DNA of 64,000 bases from Gnetum montanum (lineage: Eukaryota > Streptophyta > Gnetopsida > Gnetales > Gnetaceae), in contig MNCI01010116.1 of assembly GCA_015680685.1 (NCBI GenBank), positions 803,766 through 867,765 on the forward strand. Reading direction: 5' to 3'. A model generated the notes under the pieces. That model was not told where the DNA came from. It did no database searches and saw only the letters and a list, made by a program, of their open reading frames with translations. Below, in pieces: positions 23,008-34,944 of the stretch; positions within the stretch are counted from its first letter, which is position 1; every line of letters starts with the position of its first letter. Made by a program: the position numbers and the translations under genes.

Positions 23008-25215
23008 TTGATTAAGGAAATAATAAACAAGAGTACATTACACGCTAAACAAACAAATATGTCTCCCTCTTCGTACGAAAGCGCCTCACCGCCTAGGTCT
23101 GAAACAGGAAACAATCGGCGACATAATACACATGACGTATATATTCACCCTGATGAGTATATACCAGACTTCACCTTTATCCTCCATCAAGATGAACAAC
23201 TGTGTTGGCGAGACTTAGAAGGTAACATAGTGTTACCTCCTGATCGTTCAGTCTCGAGCATGCTTCTTCATGCTCTCACACGAATTGGCATGCCGCACTT
23301 ACACGTAGAATACGTTGTGCAAGACCATGACTTGAGAGAATATCATCCCACCAAGGCACAACATCAAAGGGACTTGTAACAGGAGAGACATCATAAGTCT
23401 TTGAAGGGTAAGTGGTCCTAGGATGCCCCACATGTCTTAAGCGAAAATGAGGGTGGTGAACCTACCTCAGGCAGTCGGCCACATAATGATGTTCCTCTCC
23501 TTGACTTTGGCCAAGGGGTTGTCTATCAGGACCTTCATTTCACTATTCATAACCCAGGTCCTGATACCCATAGGCACAAAGGGTCCAAAAAAGGGACACA
23601 AACTCATGATAAAGATGGACATTCTGATCACAATCGCGATCGGGGTCGAGACTGTAGAAGAAAAGGTAGCAGACACTGTCATGGTGATAGTTCTCCTTCT
23701 TATTCACCTTCATCATCTCCTTCACCCTCTCCTTCAATATCCAGACGTGGTCATAAAGAAAAATACCATGGGGATAAAGGTAGGCAAAGTAGAAGTCATA
23801 GACGAAATAGTTAGGAAAGGGGACGAGGGCACTCTAGAGAGTCACAACATAGAATAAGGGAGAGTAGGGAACAATGTAGGCATCATAGATGCCATGGATG
23901 AGACGATCATGATGAATCCCTACTCGCTACTCGAAGTATGTTGGACATAATTGAGGCTGTTAGAATTCCAATAAGGCACCAAAAAGATAGTAGGATCAAG
24001 AGATTAGATATGAACAATATCCCACGATTTGAAGGGGGATACAACGCTGATCCTCAGAATCACTTACAAGCATTCCATGATGCATGTGCCTTACAAAATA
24101 TAGAGAACGAATGGCAAAAACTTAAGTTGTTTCCATGGACACTAGTTAAAGAAGCAAAAAGCTGGTACTGGTCTTTAGAATTAAAATCCATTCGTACGTG
24201 GAGTACTATGTTAGAACTATTTAATGACAAGTACCGAACGTACTCTCGAGTGTCTAACTTGCAAAGGCAAATCCAAGGCTGGAAACAAGTACATGAACCC
24301 TTGGATGCTGTCATGGCCTGATATTATGCACTGTTACATCATTGTCCTAGCCGTGGTTATTTGTAAATGGATCAACTACACCATCTCGTGGATGGGCTTA
24401 GGCATGAAACGAGAAGAACCCTTGGGACTTATGCCTAAGGGAGACTATCCAAGCTTAGGTCCCATCAAATTCAAAGACTATTGGAGCAAGTTGCTAAGGA
24501 AGAAGGTGAGCTACAGAAGAGAGAAAGTGTAGAAGATTATAACCGAGATCCTTCCCTTCGGAAGAGGGAAGTAAGATTTTGTGAGGATGAAGAAGAGTCA
24601 CCACTCAAAGAGATGGTGAATAGGAAAAATTTTCCTATCCAAAAGATGACATTAGAAGTTTCGGCAAAGGTAGACAAAATGTGGGATTCCATAGACAATA
24701 GATTTCAAACTGTTCTTAAAATACTAGAGGAGTCTAGAGAGAGAGGTAGTGAGAAAAGAAAAAAGAAAGAGGCTAAACATGCACATAGCAAGGGTAAGGG
24801 CAAAGTTGCCATCATTGAAAAGGTTGTGGATTCAGAAACAGACAATGATAGTGGATGTGAGATATGTCAATATCACCATCCTAAGGGATGTTGCCCTATA
24901 ATCTCACATCTACAGGAGTTTGGGGGGTATGCACTGAACCCATGATTAAACAAAAGGCAAACACCCCAAAGGTTACCTTATCCTCAAGGTAACCCAAGGC
25001 AATTCCACCAACCCTTAACATATTATCCTAGTGGAACTCCACCACAACCGATTGGGCAATATCAATAGTGGCAGAACCCACAATCATGGGGAATGACATC
25101 ACCAAGGCAACAATATCCTTACTAGCAACCTGACCCATATGGATATTACGTGCAACAGTTAATCTTCCCACGTGACTCTGTTGGTCACGTCACTCCATCA
25201 ACTAGCTTAATAAGA
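23008..25215 (+). pseudogene. Long gag of C with Arg/Ser-rich segment
   Basis: One reading frame can be followed from the ATG at 23008 to about 25215, interrupted by roughly ten stops but by no obvious frameshift. In order: an N-terminal domain (23008-23379); an Arg/Ser/His-rich segment (about 23600-23900) with SPSYSPSSSPSPSPSISRRG and many SR/RD/RE pairs; the gag core (23938-24480) with FEGGYNADPQNHLQAFHDA and WQKLKLFPWTL; a charged helical part; the knuckle CEICQYHHPKGCC at about 24860; and a Pro/Gln/Tyr-rich tail. Stops include TAA 23377 and TAG 23419. The RS-like stretch is unusual for gag and is missing from A1 and A2. Confidence 0.82.
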
Positions 25216-25229
25216 AAATAACTTCTATA

Positions 25230-26950
25230 GTTGACCTTATAAACATAAAATCAAACTATTTCTTAGAAATAATTGATTTTTCTTTAAACATTGTTTTGTA
25301 ACTATTTCCCATGGCTTCATGGTGTGACTCATAATCTTGATGGTGTTATAGTTCCTACAGTTTTGGATGTTACCCTTGTTCTTGTAGATGGGTACTATAC
25401 TGTGTCTCCTTTGGCATTTCCCCTTTGTTTTGGTTAGTAGTGAATTAAATTTTTAGGTAATCCTATATTTTCCATAAACTTCTATAACTCTATTAGGATA
25501 CCATTTGGCCCTATTTCTTTACCATTTTTCATCCTTATAAAGGCTTTCTTTACTTCAAAGACATATATATGGTTAGTCACTACTATGTTTGTCTCAATAT
25601 CTTAAACTTCATCTTGAGGAAAATCGTTGCTAAGTAGCTCCTAAAAATATATCTTCACTTGCTCCAAAATTTCCCTATTAGAATTCAAAATATTTTCATC
25701 CCTTGATGCACTAATATTGTTAATGCCCTTGCACCTCTTTTTTAAGTCTTGGCCATGTTGTAAATTTATTTTTCACCCTCCTTAATTCATAGATTTTGAT
25801 AAAAGGAATTGAAAGTGCTAATTTTAGCCTTGATCAATGTCTTCTTTGTCCCCTACTTCACCAGTTTGTATTTTTCAAAATTTCCTTATCTCTTACTTTG
25901 TTGCCACTTATTGCATTTCCTATTTCCACCTCCATGTTTTCTTTTAGATATACTTATTCCTTTTCAAAACCTCAAGGATGTCCTTTCCTATCTTCTCAAT
26001 ATAGCTTCTCATTTGATTCCAACTATTTTTCACATTTAAGGTCAAATCCCAAGGTCCTATTATAAGCAATCTATCATTGAATTGTAATGCCTTATCTTCT
26101 TTTAGATTCCATTATTTTATATGAGGCATTTCTTTCCTAGAATCTTTGTTGGCACCACTCTTGATAGCCATATCCATCATGATAAGTTTGTATTTGGTTG
26201 TATTGATTTCACTTGGAATGACTTTGGAATCCTTACAAGCTCTCAAATCTCACTTTCTTACCATGGTATAGTCCATTTGAGTTGAGTTTCTTTTGTTCAT
26301 GAAAGTTATCAAGTGTTTAGGCTATTTTTTGGAATAAGTATTGGCTATTGCAAGATCATAGGTCTGCACAAACTTGAATATAGACTTCCCCATCTCATTT
26401 CTCTCTCTAATGCCATGTTTTTAATGAACCCTCTTATAACTTGTTCTTGTTGCTTCCACATGTCTATTGAAATCTTCTCCAATAAGGATGCCTACATTCT
26501 CTACTATTTGTTGCATAAGCCTATCCTAAGAATCCCAGAAGGTCTATTTAACATGATCCCTTGAACCAACCTAAGGTGCATAGACACTTTGGATATTAAT
26601 AACTTATTTCTCTAAGACAATCTTAATGCTCATTATTCTATCACCTCTTCAGGTAACTTATACAAAATTTTCCTTCATGTCTTAATCTACCATTTTCCCT
26701 ACTTCATTTTAACATTCTCCTCCCATTGTAAAAAAGCTTACATTCTTCATCAATGTCTTTTGCTTTCTCTACTTTCCATTTAATTTCCTATAAGCAAGCA
26801 ATGTTGAGCCCATGTTATTGCTAAAAATATTAATGCACTTATCCATAATCAGTAGATATGTTGGTATTACTATGATATTTAAAAACTAAACTGTGATAAC
26901 ATTGTAAAAAATATACAAGTTAAATCATCATGATTAATTCCATGGTGTGA
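25230..26950 (-). pseudogene. RTE-type LINE: endonuclease and RT N-terminus
   Basis: On the minus strand, endonuclease pieces (about 26500-26050) include GEDFNRHVEA, IANTYSKK with HLITFMNKRNSTQMDY, and SKVIPSEIN. Reverse-transcriptase pieces follow at 25560-25290: RMKNGKEIGPNGI, SIVPIYKNKGNIQNC and IKIMSHTMKPWEIV. The order EEP endonuclease then RT and these motifs identify the RTE clade of non-LTR retrotransposons. The RT palm with its catalytic aspartates and the 3' end are missing. The copy stops near 25230, where element C ends. The reading frame is broken by many stops. Confidence 0.78.
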
Positions 26951-27327
26951 TGGAGGGGTAGGTAGGTGATTCCACTATAGTTTTTACAACTTGATGTATA
27001 AACTAGTATCAACTTGAAATCATATTTTTATTGTTATTGCAGTGTTGCTTATAGAGTTGAATTTTGAACCTAATGATTATAAACAAAAACTCTAAGCATT
27101 GATAGATTAGAAATTTGGCATTTCCTCCTGTTATGATGAGGAAGACTCAATTACTTTCAAGCTTTGAAGTGTTTAGTCTTCCATTATTCTCTGTTTATTC
27201 ATGTTTAGAAGAGTGTATTATCTTTTTAAAATTTCTTTTCATTGGTTCATGCAAATTAGGGTTTCTTTTGGGTTTCCTCTCTCTAGAGGGCAATAAGAAA
27301 TCTGAGATTGATTGACTTGTGTGTAAA
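26951..27327. other. Unassigned segment between LINE and copia
   Basis: No motif recognised. A 66-codon ORF here shows no domain and is probably incidental. Confidence 0.5.
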
Positions 27328-27359
27328 TAAAGGCTGATTTTGAGAGAGAATGAATGGTT
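27328..27359 (-). repeat. Terminal remnant of copia 3' LTR
   Basis: Matches 44318-44350 (CATTCATTCTCTCT.AAAATCA on the minus strand) and is fused directly to the RNase H coding sequence. A deletion thus removed the RNase H end, polypurine tract and most of the LTR. Confidence 0.7.
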
Positions 27360-30300
27360 ATAGCTACTTGGTTATCGCAATAAACTTTCATGGAGTTTCC
27401 ATAAGGTAGTTTAAGTTCTAAAAGTAACCTTTGTAGCCACATGATTTCACAAATACTTAGAGCCATTGCTTTAAATTTAGCTTCTACACTACTCCTTGCA
27501 ACTACCAATTGCTTCTTACTCCGCCATGTAATCAAGTTCCCCCAAACATAGGAGCAGTATCCATTAGTTGATCTTCTATCAGTGGGAGATCTTGCCCAAT
27601 TAGCATCAGTGTAGATGTTGATATCTCTACTATTAGTTTTCTTGAATAAAACCCCTTTTCCTAGTGTCATTTTGAGATATTTGACAATGCGATAGACTAC
27701 ATCGAGATGATCTTCCCTTGGATTGTTCATAAACTAACTTACAACACTAATAGAGAAACTTATATCTAGCCAAGTGTGGGAGAGATAGATTAATTTTCCC
27801 ACAAGACGCTAATATCTCTCTTTATCAACTGGTGGGCTATCTTCACTTGCTCCTAATTTCTTTGTAGAATCCATAGGGGTTTCCATAGGTTTACAACCAA
27901 GCATTCCTATTTTCTTTAATAAGTCTAAAATGTAGTTATGTTGAGAAACACAAATACCTTTTCTTGACTAAGAAATCTCCAACCCTACAAAATACTTAAG
28001 GGATCCTAAGTCCTCGATTTCAAATTTTGTAGCCAAATATTTCTTTAATCTAAGAATTTCTTCCTGATAGTCTCCTGTCACAACTATATCATCTACATAA
28101 ACAATCAAAATTATCCTTTTACCTTCAACTGACTCCTTAATAAACAAGGTATGATCTACCTAGCATTGGTTGTAACCAAACTTCTTCATGGCCTTTGCAA
28201 ACCTATCAAACCATGTTCTAGGATATTGTTTTAGCCCGTAGAGTGACTTCTTAAGTTTACAAAATTTTTTTGGCTTTTCAAAACTTTCAAACCTTGGAGG
28301 CATGTTCATGTAGACCTCTTCTTCAAGATATCCATTGAGAAAAGCATTCTTAACATCAAGTTGGTATAGAGGCTAGTCAAGATTTGTAGCCACTGAAAGA
28401 AGAACTTTGATTGTGTTGAGTTTGGCTACCGAAGTGAATGTCTCTTGACAATCTATCCCATATGATTGAGTAAATCCTCTAGCAACCAATTAGGCCTTGT
28501 ATCTTTCTATGTTTCCATTAAGATTGTGTTTAATCATTACAATCCATGTGCAGCCTATAGTTTTGTTATTGTCTAGTAGTGTAGTAACTTCCCATGTTCG
28601 ATTCTTCTCAAGGGCTCTAATTTCCTCATTCTCAACTACTTTCCATTTAGATGCTTCAAGACTTCATGAATATTATTGGGAATGATAGTGGAGACAAGAT
28701 TAATTGTGAAGGCCTCAAAAATTGGAGACAAAATTTCATAAGAAACAAAGTATGAAGTAGGATGATGAGTGCATGAATGAACACCTTTTCAAAGAGCAAT
28801 AGGCGACCCAAGATCATCTAGCAACTCAATAGTATCATAATTAACATCACTATTACCTAGTATTTCAAGGTTTTTAGAGTATAGATTTGAGTCATGGTTC
28901 GAAAAAGGATGTTTTCTTGTCTTTGGTTCATCCTAAAAATTGGGAGAACTTAGAGGAACGACACCTAGATCAATTTCAACTTTAGACTTTGTAGGTTGAG
29001 TTGTGTCTGAGGTTTGAGGGTTTGATGGACTCTAAACCAAGGGTACAAGAGAAGGTGGAGTCCAAGCAATAGTGGGTTTGGTTTCAACATTGGATTCCCA
29101 AAATTGATATTCTTCAATTGGCTCACTCTCTCCTTGAATAGTAGTTTTTGGGTAATAGGGTTGATCTTCCAAAAAGGTAACATCCATTGAAAAAAAAATT
29201 ATTTTTTTGTGGACAATAGCACTTATACCCTTTCTATGTAAGAGAATACCCAAGGAAGAGACATTTTTTGATTTTGGATCTAATTCATCTTTATGATGTT
29301 GATTTATGTGGACAAAGGCAAAACATTGAAATACCTTTAAAGGAATGGTGGAAATAAGGTGGGAATTTGGAAAGGATTCAAGGAATACTTTACACGGCAT
29401 TTTGAAGTTTAAAACTTGTGATTGCATTCTATTTATAAGATAAGCAGATGTAAGAACAAATTCCCCACAAAAATACTTTGGAACATTTGATGCAATCATG
29501 AGAGATCTCACAACTTCTAACAGGTGTTTGTTTTTCCTTTCTGAAACTCCATTTTGTTGTGCAGTTTCAACACAAGAGCTTTAATGAACAATTCCATGAT
29601 CAAGAAGATATTTTCCTAAATGAGAGGAGAAATATTATTTGGCATTATCAGTTATAAGAATTTGAATTTTACTATTAAACCAGGTATTGACTATATTATT
29701 GAAATTTTCAAAGATTGTCCCCACTTCAAACTTTTCTTTCATAGTGGCCTGAATATGATCATCAATAAATAGAATAAACCATTTAGAACACATGCCATTT
29801 TTTTATTTTTGATGGATCCTAAACATCACTATGAAAAAGAGCAAACCATTGAGAAGATTTGTAAGGAACACTTTAATATGAATTTCAAACATGTTTCAAT
29901 AGTTGATAGATCTAACAATGGAACAAATTTGGATTTTTATTAACAAATAATGATGGAAATAATTTTGCAAGGTATGGAAAATTTGCATGACCTAAATGGT
30001 AGTGCCATAACATGATCACACTTTTTATTTTGAGAAAACATGAAGGATGAAACAAGACTCTAAGAAAAAAACTTGGTAGATTGATGTTACCCCTTTAAGT
30101 GCTCTTTACTTTCTAGAAGATAGAGGCCTATAGACACCTTAGCTTTACCAACCATCATCCCAGATTCTAAGTCTTGAAATACATGGTTTTGAGAAGTGAA
30201 CTTAGTGATGCAATTCAAATCACTTGTGAGTTTACTAATAGATAGTAAGTTGCAGTCTAAATTGGGAATTAAGAGAACAGATTTAAATGTTATGTCCCTT

Positions 30301-30998
30301 GACAGAGAGATTGAACCATATCCTGTCACTTTAGAGTGAGAACCATCGGTAATCTTAAGAAAATAATTCTGAGTACATGGAACAAAGCTCTCCAACAAAT
30401 TCACATTCCCAGTTATGTGATCAGTTGCACTTGAGTTAATAATCCAACAATCTAATCCATCTTTATGAACTATTAGGGCTTTGCGAATATTACCTTTCTG
30501 AGCAATTGAACCTATTCCAATTATGGTACCTGATAGTTGAGATTGGATGGTCTGAGTGATCAATTTTTGAAGAGCATCAAGTTGTTCTTTGCTGAATGGA
30601 GACTTGGTGGAGGCTGATTTTTCTTCCCTAGGGATTGTAGTAGTGTATCCATTAGGTTGGTGATCTCTCTATCCTTAGGATTTATCATCCAGAGGGTATC
30701 CATGAAGAGCATAGCATTTGTCTTTCATGTGACCCAATTTTTAATAGTGTTCACACTTGGGTCTTCCTTTCTTTGACTAGTTCTCACTAGAATTGGCTAA
30801 TTTCCCTTGTACTACCATTGCTGAAGGCTCACCTACTTGCCCTCCAAGCATAAGTTTCCTCTTTCTCTCTTCACGAAAAACTTTAGAGAAAGATTCTTGG
30901 AGAGAAGGTAGAGGTTTGGTTTTCAAGATGTGACCCTAAACCTCATCAAGACCAGGATTCAATCCCATTAGAAACTTGAACACTTGTTTCTTCTCAAT
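27360..30998 (-). pseudogene. Copia pol (gag C-terminus, protease, integrase, RT, RNase H)
   Basis: Minus-strand reading from right to left. Gag C-terminus has MGLNPGLDEV and a broken knuckle (CEHY...GHMKDKC, second Cys to Tyr). Protease core WIINSSATDHITG (near 30440) replaces the usual catalytic D-S/T-G by N-S-S, so it is inactive. The GAG-pre-integrase domain ends at 30087. Integrase has NGVSERKNKHLLEVVRSLM near 29520. RT has the active-site motif YVDD (28088-28099). RNase H has IYTDANWARSPTDRRST, SSVEAKF and YCDNQVAI (27390-27730), truncated after that. Many stops and frameshifts are present. Confidence 0.85.
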
Positions 30999-31003
30999 GA
31001 TAG
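30999..31003. repeat. Target-site duplication of E, left copy (GATAG)
   Basis: GATAG directly precedes the LTR start TGTTGGC. The same five bases follow the other LTR at 43616-43620. Confidence 0.92.
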
Positions 31004-31555
31004 TGTTGGCAACCGTTTGGGACGTGACCACCAACGAGTGTTCTCGAACAGGATTTAGGTGCCTGCTAGTCTCTGGCAACACCAAGGCCCAAATACCTCC
31101 AAATAAAATCAGTAGTTAATGTGAGTATATGTGTGTGCTGTTGCGGCATGCGGTTGTGAGAAATGTAACGATTGCGTTGCGTGTAAACTACAAATGACTT
31201 ACTTTAAAGAGATTCAGCCAACTTTGCCCAGTACTGTGAGTTATTGAAAATTTCCTATTTTGTTCAACTGCCTAGTCTACGCGGTCCTTATAATACCTAC
31301 TTGTAACAAATAAAATTTTACAAAAAAATTTGAGCACAACTCCGCAAATCTACTCCTAATTTTCCCCAAAGAAAGAGATAGTTCCACAAGAAAACTAGAA
31401 ATAGAGCAAGATTCAATGGAAATAGACAGAAAAGAAAAGAAAGGAGATTTGTGTAGACCTCAAATATTTAAACAAGGTAAAATGACACGAGTAAACACTT
31501 CGCAATAAAGCTATCCCAAATTCAATATCTACGAATTGTTCTAACTTCCAAGGCT

Positions 31556-31931
31556 NNNNNNNNNNNNNNNNNNNNNNNNNNNNNNNNNNNNNNNNNNNNN
31601 NNNNNNNNNNNNNNNNNNNNNNNNNNNNNNNNNNNNNNNNNNNNNNNNNNNNNNNNNNNNNNNNNNNNNNNNNNNNNNNNNNNNNNNNNNNNNNNNNNNN
31701 NNNNNNNNNNNNNNNNNNNNNNNNNNNNNNNNNNNNNNNNNNNNNNNNNNNNNNNNNNNNNNNNNNNNNNNNNNNNNNNNNNNNNNNNNNNNNNNNNNNN
31801 NNNNNNNNNNNNNNNNNNNNNNNNNNNNNNNNNNNNNNNNNNNNNNNNNNNNNNNNNNNNNNNNNNNNNNNNNNNNNNNNNNNNNNNNNNNNNNNNNNNN
31901 NNNNNNNNNNNNNNNNNNNNNNNNNNNNNNN
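31556..31931. other. Assembly gap (376 N) in the E 3' LTR
   Basis: Run of N. The intact 5' LTR shows what should be here (41130-41624). Confidence 0.99.
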
Positions 31932-32192
31932 AAAAAATGAAATGCATAACTCACAGGACCATGACAAAGAGGCTGAAATCTTTACTTTAGCAAGCCATCT
32001 TGTAAGCAATCGTTCACAATGTCTTTACAAAGCTCTTCTCAAGACCTCGAGTATGTCTCCAAGTGAGAGCCCAAGTGTGATGTGTGAGACCTCCCAAAAG
32101 TCTTCTAAGTGATGTATGAAACCCCAATTATTCCCTCCAAAAGTCTTTATCAAAAATGAGATTCCCCTCCCTTCTTTTCTCTCCTTGAAGCC

Positions 32193-32200
32193 CTTTTATA
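32193..32200 (-). promoter_or_regulatory. TATA box, E 3' LTR
   Basis: The minus strand reads CCCTATAAAAGGG. The same motif is found in the 5' LTR (41885-41892) and, as CTATAAAAAGG, in the solo LTR (48013-48020). It is the likely transcription core of the family. Confidence 0.7.
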
Positions 32201-33866
32201 GGGTTCAAAGGTAGGTAGGGAAGTTACAATTTCAAAAAAAATCTCAAAATATCTCACCTAACTTTTCTCCCAAGTAACTTGACTAACCAATTAGAAGATT
32301 ACTTGCCCAACAAGCTAGGAGAAAGTTATGTAGTTAGGGAGTTAGGAAGTTATGCATAAAATTAGGAGAATTTTATGCTAACATTAATGTAATGTGACAT
32401 TAAATGTAATGGGATAATCAATATTGCAAAAAATTTTTATGGGTAGTAACTTATATGTTTTAAAATAATTTTTCATGACTTGGGATAATTGAAGGCAAGT
32501 TTTTAAATCAAGGCTTCATACAATGGGTACTTCATATGATGGATATATATATATTGTTGGTTAATTTATACTCCATCTTAACCATATACTTTGAGCAGCA
32601 GAAGTAATCAAATAATTCTTGGTGAAAGCGGCAAAGTTACGTCCTTAAACGATTCTTCTTGTCTTTCCTGTAAATCGCATAGAGGCTCAATCACAGTTCT
32701 AGGACAACGGTCTTTCTCTCATTTCTGCACAAAACCTGTAAGAACTGACACATGTTTGAATCAAGATTCAAAATGCAGCATCATCCCAAACCATAGATTC
32801 AAACTGCCACCACACAATAAGGCCCTGCAAAACCATAACTGACGATCACCGTGGGAGAAGGCTCTGCAACTGCATCTGGCTCTACCATCGCATGCTGGAG
32901 AAGAAGGGTTTTCTTGAAGAACGACGCGCTGAGCATACTATCCTAAATAGAGGGTTTTGATTGCCAGAGATTTTTTTGTTTTGCCCCCAAAATTGGTTTA
33001 GGGCTTCCTGCATTTCTTGTTTTTGTTTGTCTCCGCCATTATCATTGATTACAGGACCAGGGATGAACGTGTTGTGAATCTGTAGCCACTGAAACTGTAG
33101 GAAGCTTTAGAGTCATTGCTGCCCGCGCAACTGAAACTGCTATGGCCTGCGACAAAAATAGAATCGGGGCCCGAAAAAAATGGGATGTCTTTCTCCATGT
33201 ATTGTATATAGAGGGTTTCAATTTTTTCTTTGTTGTTTAATCCCTACGTTCTGCCCTCCATTGGCCTCAGTTTTGCCCGATTTTCTCCACGCGATTGTTG
33301 CCTGAAACCCCTGTTAAAACGGCTCATCGGTGCAAGAAGGACCTCCCACGTGCTTCACGAACTTAGGTTTGGTGTTTGACGAGTCGGCAACATAGCTCCG
33401 ACTAGTACGTGGACGCAGTCCAGAACCAGCAAGCCAAAGGAAACACCCCAATACCGCGGCATTCAGCTCCGTTTTTTTTATTTCGTTTTTCCCAGCAGCT
33501 TTAACAATGGGTCTCGGGTCATACGTGAATTTGGGTTTTCTGCAATACAGAAACCTTTACACCCTTTGATAATTACGAATTCAAAACCAGTTGGACTCTT
33601 TATTTTGGCAATATTAATTAGGTAGTATGCTTTCTTGTGGTAAATAATCCTTCTCTTTTTTATTCCAACCTTCACTCAAGAAAATATCTTGGTACTTTAA
33701 TTTACTTTCCAAGAAGGCTTAAATCATCAACATTATTTACCAAGCTTTCTTCTCCAAGAATACCCATTACTCATAATACTAAACTGCAAATTTACAACCA
33801 GGGATTTTGCTCATATTTTGAACAAAATATTCCAACTGCTCCATGTAATGGCCAAATGTGCCAACA

Positions 33867-33887
33867 TTTTGCCCCCTTTTTTTCAAG
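33867..33887 (-). other. Polypurine tract of E
   Basis: On the minus strand, AAAAAAAGGGGGCAAAA ends exactly where the 3' LTR starts (TGTTGGC). Confidence 0.85.
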
Positions 33888-34046
33888 ACTAAACATACTA
33901 AAATTTTACTAAATTCTTACAACTGAATAGAAATCTTTTTTGAGGAAAATTCCCATTTAACATAAGGTGTGATGGGACAAAAACCTCATTCCTAATTAGA
34001 ATCAAACTGTACACAACAAACTATACATTATCAAGTCCTTCATAGG

Positions 34047-34559
34047 CTATTCTTGGGGTGGAAACTGAATTGTGAGGGTTACCCTAGTGGGAATCCTCAT
34101 CTCTCTAACTGTTTCATAGAAAATTTCTAATGTAATGTAGGCGGTCCTATTGTTCTCTAGCTTGGTAGAGCTCTCATCTTGATCTACTGGAGCTTTCTCT
34201 TTAGCACTTTTCTCCTTTTCCTTTTTGGATGAGCTCTTTTGTTCTTCTCCATTAAGTCCTTCATTTTCCTCTCGGGAGACAAAAGCTTCTCCCCATCCCC
34301 ATGATGATTCTTCAGAGTTTGGTGGCTCTTCTTCTTTTTCTTCTTCTTTGGAGCAATCTTGATATCGCCCCCAAACATTGGACTCTATATCCAATCCTCT
34401 AGTAAGAAAGGAAAATTCATCGGATAACCAAGCCATAAAAGGGCACTCCTTTGGAGCTCCACAAGATCTAGCCTTTAGATAAGCCTTCAATACATGCTCA
34501 GGGAAACATCCCATCACATATGGAATAAAAGGCTTTCTAATTGCTCTCTCAAACTCCAT
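34047..34559 (-). CDS. Extra ORF of E, unknown protein (170 aa)
   Basis: An uninterrupted ORF from ATG (34557-34559) to the stop at 34047, placed between pol and the polypurine tract in the sense direction. The N-terminal 60 residues look globular, with PFIPYVMGCFPEHVLKAYL and CPFMAWLSDEFSFLTRGLD. The middle is low complexity, acidic and then lysine-rich (EEEKEEEPPNSEES, KKEKEKSAKEK). The last 35 residues resume an ordered pattern (TAYITLEIFYETV, RVTLTIQFPP). No signal peptide or membrane segment is visible, so an envelope-like role is not supported. A TATA box lies 69 bases before the start codon, so it may be expressed from its own promoter. I do not recognise a family; a captured host fragment is possible. 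Confidence 0.6.
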   Translation of the reverse strand: MEFERAIRKPFIPYVMGCFPEHVLKAYLKARSCGAPKECPFMAWLSDEFSFLTRGLDIESNVWGRYQDCSKEEEKEEEPPNSEESSWGWGEAFVSREENEGLNGEEQKSSSKKEKEKSAKEKAPVDQDESSTKLENNRTAYITLEIFYETVREMRIPTRVTLTIQFPPQE

Positions 34560-34627
34560 TAGCTCTCTCTAACCTTCACTACCAAACTTGAAATGAAAGA
34601 TGATGAAATCTTAAGCAATCTAACCTC

Positions 34628-34635
34628 CTTTTATA
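34628..34635 (-). promoter_or_regulatory. TATA box upstream of the E extra ORF
   Basis: The minus strand reads CACCTATAAAAGGAGG, 69 bases before the ATG at 34559. This position suits a plant core promoter with a short leader. Confidence 0.5.
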
Positions 34636-34944
34636 GGTGCTAAAATATTTAACTTCCATCCAAGTGTCTTCAACCAAGCTTCCTTCTTTCTAGGCATTCA
34701 AACCATTTGTCACAATCCTCACTAAGTGGTGGATGAGTCACCTTCCCCACTTGTCAAACTTGTAGAATTCCACTTGTTTCATTTGTATGCTTCCACTTGC
34801 TCCATTTGAAGGAAAGATAATGTTTCAAATATAAATAAAGCATAATTAAATATAATAATGGACATTATACTCCTAGTAATATTTACATAATACTATATAC
34901 ATATACTATTTTGTGTAATGACATCTTCAAGTTGTATGCAATTG

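Larger units (their letters stand above)
22040..25215 (+). mobile_element. C: plus-strand gag-bearing LTR element, 3' part missing
   Basis: A single LTR (22040-22922) is followed by a degraded primer site and a long gag. The LTR ends GCCACTCATCA like those of A and B, and gag is homologous to that of A1 and A2, so C is a relative in opposite orientation. No pol or 3' LTR is seen. The element passes near 25215 into LINE sequence. It was probably inserted into element B and later truncated. Confidence 0.75.
31004..33866 (-). repeat. 3' LTR of E (contains a gap)
   Basis: Begins TGTTGGCAACCG and ends GTGCCAACA. It matches 40579-43615 throughout. The gap 31556-31931 replaces about 495 bp of the other LTR, so its N count is too small. 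Many differences from the 5' LTR are CG-to-TG or CG-to-CA. Confidence 0.95.

Noticed and set aside
32591-32842. 83-codon plus-strand ORF repeated at 42283-42534
   Set aside because: Both lie at the same place in the two E LTRs, so similarity is explained by LTR identity. Neither starts with ATG (both start TTG), and it is antisense to the element.
34184-34378. 64-codon Lys-rich ORF inside the E extra ORF
   Set aside because: Shadow of the acidic/lysine-rich low-complexity part of the 170-codon ORF in another frame.
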